A stretch of 48,879 nt of DNA from an uncultured Bacilli bacterium (lineage in GTDB: Bacteria > Bacillota_I > Bacilli_A > RF39 > UBA660), in assembly GCA_934091015.1 (NCBI GenBank), contig CAKOKM010000005.1, positions 1 to 48,879 of the forward strand, given 5' to 3'. The notes below the pieces were generated by a model, which searched no databases, was not told the origin of the DNA, and worked only from the letters and a program-made list of their open reading frames with translations. Below, piece after piece: positions 43,816 to 48,879 of the stretch. Made by a program: the position numbers and the translations under genes. How positions within the stretch are numbered: position 1 is the stretch's first letter; every line of letters starts with the position of its first letter.

Positions 43816-43935
43816 ATGAGTAGATATAATACAAATGCAAGATCTAATGCAAACAATAGCAAATGTCATTCAAGAGCTAAAGAAAATGCAAGAGAAAATG
43901 CAAAAGCAAATGAAAATAACGCTAGATCCAAATAA
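43816..43935 (+). CDS. 39 aa Asn/Ala/Lys-rich peptide
   Basis: ATG at 43816 with a strong AGGAGG six bases upstream; stop TAA at 43933-43935. The peptide MSRYNTNARSNANNSKCHSR continues with KEN-A(R/K)-type repeats (KENARENAKANENNARSK). It is basic and hydrophilic, has one Cys, and has no membrane segment. The composition is loosely like small spore or nucleic-acid-binding peptides, but no family is recognised. The ribosome site makes it likely to be real. Confidence 0.6.
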   Translation: MSRYNTNARSNANNSKCHSRAKENARENAKANENNARSK

Positions 43936-43943
43936 TGATTAAA

Positions 43944-44807
43944 CTATCTAGGAAAGTATTCATCATAGTCCTTCTTAAGAGTTTCATTATCTAAATGAGT
44001 ATAAATTTGAGTAGTGGCTAGATTTTCATGACCTAGAAGTTCCTGAATTATTCGCAAATCAGCTCCATTTTTAAGTAAATGAGTAGCATAAGTATGTCTT
44101 AAGGTATGAGGAGAAACATTTTTCTTTATACCTTTTTTTACGCATTCTTGTTTAATAATTCTAAAAATATATTGTCTTGATAACTTATTCCCCAAATTAT
44201 TTAAAAATATATATGTACTATTCTTCTTATTAATAGAAGGCCTATAATTATTTATATAATCACTTAATACATTTTTAGCAATATCTCCAAAAGGAACTAT
44301 TCTCTCCTTCTTCCCCTTCCCCATTACTCTAATTAAATTTTCATCCATATCAACATTAGCCATTTCTAAATTAATAAGTTCACTAATTCTAAGTCCTGAA
44401 GAATAAAAAAGTTCTAAAATTGCCTTGTTTCGAGCATCATATGGCGAGTTTATTTCAATATCTAATAAAGATGTTACTTCTTCTAAAGAAAGTACTGTAG
44501 GAAGGCTTTTATCAAGTTTTGGAGATTTAAATTTAGTTAAAGGATTATCTTTTATCTTTTCTAATCTTTCTTCATAGTTGTAAAAAGATTTTAAAGCACT
44601 TAAACTATGAGAAACACTTTTAGGAGATTTACTACTAATTGCTTTTAAATATTTTTTAACATCATCATCATTTATTTTAAGTAAATCCTTATTAACATAT
44701 TCATTAAACATAGATAACTCTAAGATATAAGAATTAACCGTATTAACACTATAATTTTTTTCATATCTTAAATAGTTTTCATATTCTTTAATATAATCAT
44801 CGTTCAT
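43944..44807 (-). CDS. Tyrosine recombinase XerC/XerD
   Basis: Site-specific recombinase for chromosome dimer resolution, 287 aa from the ATG at 44807 (AGAGG upstream). An N-terminal SAM-like core-binding domain (residues 1-85) and a catalytic domain are present. Catalytic residues are Arg140 (SGLRISEL), Lys164 or 166 (GKGKKERIVP), His234 and Arg237 (HTLRHTYATHLL), His260 (LLGHENLATTQ) and Tyr269 (IYTHL). The sequence alone does not separate XerC from XerD. It is encoded 1.4 kb from the predicted dif site, its expected substrate. Divergent from rarA. Confidence 0.95.
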   Translation of the reverse strand: MNDDYIKEYENYLRYEKNYSVNTVNSYILELSMFNEYVNKDLLKINDDDVKKYLKAISSKSPKSVSHSLSALKSFYNYEERLEKIKDNPLTKFKSPKLDKSLPTVLSLEEVTSLLDIEINSPYDARNKAILELFYSSGLRISELINLEMANVDMDENLIRVMGKGKKERIVPFGDIAKNVLSDYINNYRPSINKKNSTYIFLNNLGNKLSRQYIFRIIKQECVKKGIKKNVSPHTLRHTYATHLLKNGADLRIIQELLGHENLATTQIYTHLDNETLKKDYDEYFPR

Positions 44808-44892
44808 ACCATAACCTCTACCATAAATTATACATACATCTTTAAAAATAATCAAATTTAATATATAATATAAAGGCAAAGGAATGACGGTA

Positions 44893-46089
44893 ATGGAATT
44901 ATTAGCAAATGATATTAGACCAATTAAATTAAATGATATATATGGACAAAATCATCTTATAGGTGAAGGTAAAATCCTAACTAATCTAGTAAATAATAAA
45001 AAATTGTTTTCTATGATATTTTATGGTAATCCCGGTTGTGGGAAAACAAGTATCGCAAATGCCCTAGTTAATGAATTAAATATGCCATATCGTATGTTAA
45101 ACGCTGTAATTAATAAAAAAACAGACTTTGATATCGTAATAGAAGAAGCTAAAATGAATGGTCAAATGATTCTTATAATAGATGAAATTCATAGAATGAA
45201 CAAAGATAAACAAGATATTCTTCTTCCCTACTTAGAAAATGGTAAAATTATTATGATAGGTTTAACAACATCAAATCCTTATCATAGTATTAATCCAGCT
45301 ATAAGATCAAGATGTCAAATTTTTGAAGTAAAATCTCTTAAACCTGAAGATATTGTTAAAATTCTTATTAAAGCTAAAGATAATTTAGAAGGTATTCAAA
45401 TCGATGACAATTGCCTAAATATTATTTCATCTTCTTCAAATGGAGACGTTAGAAGTGCTTTAAATTTACTAGAAATGGCTTATTATAGTTCCACAGATCA
45501 TATCATAACTGAAGATGTTTTAAAAAGTATTAATGCTAAACCAATAATATATATTGATAAAAACGATGATAATTATTATAACTCTATAAGTGCCTTACAA
45601 AAATCAATTAGAGGTAGTGATGCAGATGCAGCAGTTTATTATTTAGGTGTATTATTAGAAGCCCAAGATTTAGATATAATATTTAGAAGATTATCAGTAA
45701 TTGCATATGAAGACATCGGTCTAGCTAACCCCTCTATCGGTCCAAAATTAGATGCTGCTATTAATGCTGCAAATCGTGTCGGCTTTCCTGAATGCATTAT
45801 TCCATTATCTGAAATAGTAATTGAGATGGCTTTATCTCCTAAAAGCAACAGTGCTTATCTAGCAATCGATAAAGCCTTAACTACAATTAGAACTAAAAAC
45901 TGTGGAAATGTTCCTAAACATATTCATACTAATAGTAAAGATTATTTATATCCTCATAATTATAAAAATAGCTGGGTTAAACAGCAATACTTACCCGACA
46001 ATATCAAAAACGAAAAATTCTACTATCCTAAAAATAATGCTTACGAAAACAATCTTAATAAAATAGATAACGAAAAGAAAAAACAATAA
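44893..46089 (+). CDS. rarA: Replication-associated recombination protein A (RarA/MgsA)
   Basis: AAA+ ATPase acting at stalled replication forks, 398 aa from the ATG at 44893, which has AAAGGA at a good distance; an ATG at 44884 sits too close to it. Walker A GNPGCGKTSIANAL (about residue 46), Walker B LIIDEIHRMNKDKQD (about 97), sensor 1 GLTTSNPYHSINPA and the C-terminal helical tetramerisation domain (AYEDIGLANPSIG). In B. subtilis rarA (yrvN) lies next to yrvM/tcdA, as here. It is the only long rightward gene right of dif. Confidence 0.95.
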   Translation: MELLANDIRPIKLNDIYGQNHLIGEGKILTNLVNNKKLFSMIFYGNPGCGKTSIANALVNELNMPYRMLNAVINKKTDFDIVIEEAKMNGQMILIIDEIHRMNKDKQDILLPYLENGKIIMIGLTTSNPYHSINPAIRSRCQIFEVKSLKPEDIVKILIKAKDNLEGIQIDDNCLNIISSSSNGDVRSALNLLEMAYYSSTDHIITEDVLKSINAKPIIYIDKNDDNYYNSISALQKSIRGSDADAAVYYLGVLLEAQDLDIIFRRLSVIAYEDIGLANPSIGPKLDAAINAANRVGFPECIIPLSEIVIEMALSPKSNSAYLAIDKALTTIRTKNCGNVPKHIHTNSKDYLYPHNYKNSWVKQQYLPDNIKNEKFYYPKNNAYENNLNKIDNEKKKQ

Positions 46090-46097
46090 TCCATAAT

Positions 46098-46127
46098 AAA
46101 ATATTAGACGATAAATCTAATATTTTT
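46098..46127. terminator. Bidirectional terminator between rarA and tcdA
   Basis: 9-bp stem AATATTAGA / TCTAATATT with a 7-base loop, flanked by A and T runs. Confidence 0.8.
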
Positions 46128-46794
46128 ATTTTGTTATATCATTAATTACATAACTTGCACATAATAATCCGGCAACACCTGGCATATAGCACACTGTACC
46201 AAGTACCTTATCTTTATTCTTAGTTGGAACTTCAGTAGAAGAAACTACTTTAAATTTAGTTCTAATACGATTATCTTTAACTTTTTTTCTTAATATTTTA
46301 GCAAGTGGATCTCCACTAGTTTTATCAAGAGTAGTAATTGATAATTTAGATGGATCCGTCTTATTTGCTGTCCCCATACTTGAAACTAATTTATATTTAT
46401 TTGCATGTTTCATAAGTAATAGCTTAACTTTAACATCATCGCAAGCATCAATAACATAGTCATATTTATTAACTAATAAATCATTAAAATTATCTTCAGT
46501 TATAAACTTATATATTATTGAAATATTCGCGTTTTTATTAATGCTCAAAGCTCTTTCAGCAGCAGCTTCACATTTAGATATTCCAATATTTTTATTATTG
46601 GAAATAATTTGTCTATTTAAATTAGATTCTTCAACAACATCACCATCAACAATAGTTATGTTTTTAACACCAGACCTAACTAATGCCTCTAACGCATATC
46701 CTCCTACTCCACCAAGTCCTACAACTAACACTCTTGCTTTTTCTAACTTAGTAAAACGATCTTGACCAAATAACGCTATTAATCTTTCAAACAT
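46126..46794 (-). CDS. tcdA: tRNA threonylcarbamoyladenosine dehydratase TcdA
   Basis: E1-like (ThiF/MoeB fold) enzyme that uses ATP to cyclise t6A37 to ct6A in ANN-decoding tRNAs, 222 aa. It has the N-terminal RLIALFGQDRFTKLEKARV and the nucleotide-binding loop VLVVGLGGVGGYALEALVRS (residues 23-42). Next come VDGDVVEESNLNRQ with conserved Asp and Arg, then YVIDACDDVKVKLLL and the family end DPLAKILRKKVK and STEVPT. The length is slightly shorter than the ~250 aa of B. subtilis YrvM. A probable 6S RNA gene lies directly upstream. Confidence 0.95.
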   Translation of the reverse strand: MFERLIALFGQDRFTKLEKARVLVVGLGGVGGYALEALVRSGVKNITIVDGDVVEESNLNRQIISNNKNIGISKCEAAAERALSINKNANISIIYKFITEDNFNDLLVNKYDYVIDACDDVKVKLLLMKHANKYKLVSSMGTANKTDPSKLSITTLDKTSGDPLAKILRKKVKDNRIRTKFKVVSSTEVPTKNKDKVLGTVCYMPGVAGLLCASYVINDITK

Positions 46795-46807
46795 ATTATC
46801 CCTCCAA

Positions 46808-46980
46808 AATAAAAACCTAACTAGACATCAATTGTGATAAAATCCCGCATTCTCGCAGGTGGGCATCACATAAAGAACTTTAGGATTCTAACTCTTTGAG
46901 CTAGCATTCAACACCATCCTTTAATTAGATTCCCTTACATCACACATAGTCGGTTTTATGTAAATCGACATCTATTAGGT
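46808..46980 (-). ncRNA. ssrS: Probable 6S RNA
   Basis: About 165 nt between a strong promoter and a T-run, with ends that pair: CCTAATAGATGT at the 5' end with ATGTCTAGTTAGG at the 3' end (one bulge and two G-U pairs), followed by TTTTTATTTT. Inside are nested stems: AGGAT/ATCCT around CTAGCTC-AAA-GAGTTAG, and TGTGAT/ATCACA around CCTGC/GCGGG. There is no ORF. As I recall, the B. subtilis 6S gene bsrA lies beside yrvM (tcdA), and here the RNA is immediately upstream of tcdA. Size, closing stem and position favour 6S, but the branched inner fold is not the textbook rod, so identity is not certain. Confidence 0.6.
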
Positions 46981-46986
46981 AATTTA

Positions 46987-47015
46987 ATTATATCAAATGT
47001 TTTTATATTTAACAA
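46987..47015 (-). promoter_or_regulatory. Promoter of the 6S-like RNA
   Basis: Minus strand TTGTTA (47015-47010), 17-base spacer, TATAAT (46992-46987); start expected near 46980, at the closing stem. Confidence 0.75.
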
Positions 47016-47051
47016 TTAGATTATAATCTTTTTACATTATTTTTTACAAAA

Positions 47052-47080
47052 CAAAAAAGAGATAAAAAAACTTATCTCTT
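47052..47080 (-). terminator. Terminator of tRNA-Trp
   Basis: Minus-strand stem AGAGATAA / TTATCTCT with a loop of ~6 bases and a T run, 20 bases after the tRNA. Confidence 0.85.
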
Positions 47081-47099
47081 ATAAATAATCAAATAAAAT

Positions 47100-47173
47100 T
47101 GGCAGGAGTGGAAAGAATCGAACTCTCATAAGTGGTTTTGGAGACCATTATTCTACCATTAAACTACACTTCC
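47100..47173 (-). tRNA. tRNA-Trp (CCA anticodon)
   Basis: 74 nt with encoded 3' CCA. The anticodon loop is CTCCAAA (anticodon CCA), the T-loop TTCGATT and the D-arm TAGTTTAATGGTAGA. The acceptor stem (GGAAGTG with CACTCCT) has a G-U first pair and one A-C mismatch at the third pair, and the anticodon stem begins with an A-C mismatch. TGG is the only Trp codon in this code, so this tRNA is needed. Confidence 0.93.
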
Positions 47174-47186
47174 ATTAATTAAGACT

Positions 47187-47216
47187 AGTTTATCTCAAAA
47201 AAGCTAAAATAGTCAA
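47187..47216 (-). promoter_or_regulatory. Promoter of tRNA-Trp
   Basis: Minus strand TTGACT (47216-47211), 18-base spacer, TAAACT (47192-47187), starting about 13 bases before the mature tRNA. Confidence 0.7.
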
Positions 47217-47258
47217 CAGTATATTGCTTTTTGCTTTTCTCGTTCTTGCTACCTCACA

Positions 47259-47609
47259 TTAATTAGTATCATTTTCCAAGTTATTTTCTTTTAAATTAAT
47301 CCCAATTTTAAACATTGAATATGATATGCCATCCATGTTAAATATATTTTCATAATCTACTAAACATAATTCTAATTCAGAAATGATTGAATCTAATTCA
47401 TTATACTCATTAATTATTAAATCATAGTTACTAATATTAAAATAGTTTGTCCAATCACTAATTTTTTTATAGACATAAGTCAAAAACTTTATTATTTCTT
47501 TTTTAGATAATTCAAAATACATCTTATCTTCTAAGTCTTTTGCTTTTTCAATATTATTTCGTAAATTATCTAATATATAATTTAAATCATTTAAACATTT
47601 ATTATACAT
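47259..47609 (-). CDS. Unknown 116 aa protein
   Basis: A 116 aa acidic helical protein starting MYNKCLNDLNYILDNLRNNI. GGAAAGGAAA lies just before the ATG. It has no membrane segment or recognised motif. It is the last of three small leftward genes of similar size, composition (Asp/Asn/Ile/Leu-rich helices) and possibly similar layout, since this protein and the next share a DYE(N/E) stretch in their second half. They may be diverged paralogues. Function unknown. Confidence 0.65.
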   Translation of the reverse strand: MYNKCLNDLNYILDNLRNNIEKAKDLEDKMYFELSKKEIIKFLTYVYKKISDWTNYFNISNYDLIINEYNELDSIISELELCLVDYENIFNMDGISYSMFKIGINLKENNLENDTN

Positions 47610-47703
47610 TTAATTTTCCTTTCCTATTCTTCTATTATCACTATATAGATTATATAAAATTATTAAATTTTTCAGATTTATCTTAATATTCTAAAGTGTT
47701 ATC

Positions 47704-48018
47704 CTATAATATATTTTCTTCAACTAATATATTTTTTAAATCAATTACTGCATATAGTAAATCTTCTCCAATACGAACTAAATCAGCATCTTTAAATTCA
47801 ATACAATCATTAGCAAAAGTCATTAATTCCTCATAATCAATTAAAAATATATTCGTATTAACATTTATAAAACTAATACAATCAAAATATATTTTTACAT
47901 AAATATTTTTAAATTTCTTAATATCAACTTCAAATTTATTGCTACTTGCAAATTCAATAGCGTCTAAATCTGCAATAATTTTTCTTAATAAATCTAAAAT
48001 AGTTTTTCTATCTTTCAT
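47704..48018 (-). CDS. Unknown 104 aa protein
   Basis: A 104 aa acidic helical protein starting MKDRKTILDLLRKIIADLDA with GAAGGAAGGATG before the ATG. It contains FLIDYEELMTFANDCIEF and ends LKNILVEENIL. It has no membrane segment or known motif and sits between the 116 aa gene and a broken small gene with comparable composition. Function unknown. Confidence 0.65.
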   Translation of the reverse strand: MKDRKTILDLLRKIIADLDAIEFASSNKFEVDIKKFKNIYVKIYFDCISFINVNTNIFLIDYEELMTFANDCIEFKDADLVRIGEDLLYAVIDLKNILVEENIL

Positions 48019-48048
48019 TTACATCCTTCCTTCTTTGATTCTTTGTTC

Positions 48049-48290
48049 CTACATAAATTTTTTAGCATAAAACTCATTACTAATATAATCTGTTAAATCA
48101 GAAAAATCATTTTTCAAATTCAATTCATAAATTATTCCTGAAATTATATTTACTATGTCTAAATCAATATTTTTCTTTAATTTGTTAATATTATCTTCTA
48201 AAGCACTAATATCAATATTCTCTAAATTATATTTAGATGTTTTTTGATTAAATTAATATCACTTATTATATTATTTAAATGTTCTGTCAT
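48049..48290 (-). pseudogene. Broken small gene, ~79 codons, frameshifted
   Basis: From ATG at 48290 the frame encodes MTEHLNNIISDINLIKKHLN and stops early. A shift near the A6 run at about 48242-48247 joins the first part to a long open frame (KYNLENIDISALEDNIN... ending NEFYAKKFM, stop at 48049). Joined, it would be a ~79 aa acidic helical protein like its two neighbours. It could be a true pseudogene or a homopolymer error in the sequence. Confidence 0.5.
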
Positions 48291-48358
48291 ATTATCAATC
48301 CATTCATTAAAAATATTATATATTTAAATTAATTAAAAAACAATGTTATAAGTGCACT

Positions 48359-48384
48359 AAAAAAGAGATAAAATAACTTATCTC
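48359..48384 (-). terminator. Terminator of the HerA-like gene
   Basis: Minus-strand stem GAGATAA / TTATCTC with a 6-base loop and a T run directly after the gene. Confidence 0.8.
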
Positions 48385-48390
48385 AATATA

Positions 48391-48879
48391 TTAATTTCCG
48401 CTTGCCTTCCATCTTTCAAGTACATCACAGTTAGCTGAATATGGAAGCGGATCAGGTAAATCCATTTTAATTAATAATGGTATTTTAAACGCATTACCAA
48501 ATGATACTAAAGTACCTGCTTGCAACGAATTAAGCTTTTCAATTATATCACTAGATACGTTAGGAAGCATCTTTTCAATATATTCTAAATCTTTAGGATG
48601 TGTCATTTTAAGAACTAAGAAATTACTCATTTGAGCAACAACTGTTTCAGATATATCAACAGGTCTTTGACTAATCAAATCAATAATAACTCCATATTTA
48701 CGTCCTTCTTTAGCAATTCTTTCAAATATATTATATCCTAATAAGAACTTATCATTATCGTTCTGAACATATCTGTGTGCTTCTTCTAATATTAAATGGA
48801 AAGGTATAGAAGCTCTAACTTTTCTCTTCTTAGCAAAATCAAAAATCATTTTAGAAATAATTTTAACTATAACTTTAGC
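48391..48879 (-). CDS. HerA/FtsK-type ATPase, C-terminal part (partial)
   Basis: The frame is open from the window edge (48879) to the stop at 48391, giving the last 162 residues. The Walker B region PFHLILEEAHRYV, the segment IAKEGRKYGVIIDLISQRP (sensor-like Gln and Arg) and the following MSNFLVLKMTHPKDLEYIEK are characteristic of HerA-like bacterial ATPases (DUF87 type). Walker A lies outside the window. HerA proteins pump or translocate DNA, often with a NurA nuclease or in defence systems; the partner is not visible here. Confidence 0.85.
   Translation of the reverse strand, partial: AKVIVKIISKMIFDFAKKRKVRASIPFHLILEEAHRYVQNDNDKFLLGYNIFERIAKEGRKYGVIIDLISQRPVDISETVVAQMSNFLVLKMTHPKDLEYIEKMLPNVSSDIIEKLNSLQAGTLVSFGNAFKIPLLIKMDLPDPLPYSANCDVLERWKASGN

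Overview
The window is 48.9 kb of very AT-rich DNA from a low-GC bacterium of the Bacilli/Tenericutes type. Evidence for this is the HrcA/CIRCE heat-shock system, RNase HIII, TTGACA/TATAAT promoters, strong AGGAGG ribosome sites, and a Firmicutes-like dif site. TGA, TAG and TAA all end genes, so the code is the standard one and not the Mycoplasma code. An uncultured gut lineage related to RF39 or Erysipelotrichia would fit, but that placement is inference.

Layout. 0-4.9 kb: the tail of an unknown gene and two tandem paralogous genes (735 and 737 aa) of unknown function with near-identical leaders. 4.8-14.2 kb: rpoB-rpoC, a tiny membrane peptide and metG. 14.3-15.7 kb: a calcineurin-type phosphoesterase with helix-turn-helix-like N-terminal segments. 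15.8-22.6 kb: a CIRCE-controlled chaperone cluster, hrcA-grpE-(105 aa unknown)-dnaK-pepF-dnaJ. 22.7-32.9 kb: housekeeping genes lepB, holA, rnhC, cvpA, a thioredoxin, a short alaS and lepA, mixed with unknown genes that include a repeat-containing 655 aa protein.

32.9-39.4 kb: a type II-A CRISPR-Cas island. It has a divergent tracrRNA, a full-length cas9 broken by one 19-bp insertion bounded by 15-bp direct repeats, decayed cas1, cas2 and csn2, and a 7-repeat array. A perfect 43-bp direct repeat flanks the island. That repeat holds the 3' end of a small gene and its terminator, which is the footprint expected of an insertion. The adaptation module looks dead. The interference module (cas9, tracrRNA, array) is one precise 19-bp deletion away from being intact.

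39.4-48.9 kb: a small membrane peptide, a SpoIIM-like protein, mnmA and an XRE regulator. Then follows a gene-free 0.7 kb containing a 28-bp sequence almost identical to Bacillus dif. Beyond it lie a ZIP transporter, a XerC/D recombinase, rarA, tcdA, a probable 6S RNA, tRNA-Trp, three small unknown genes (one broken) and the end of a HerA-like ATPase gene. Gene orientation flips at the dif site: genes to the left run rightward and most genes to the right run leftward. This is what replication forks converging on a terminus produce, so the window probably spans the chromosome terminus, with rpoBC unusually close to it.

Other notable points: RpoB carries Lys and Asp at the positions equivalent to E. 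coli Q513 and H526, which predicts natural rifampicin resistance, and AlaRS ends at its editing domain without the C-terminal C-Ala domain. All homology statements come from reading motifs; no database search was run.
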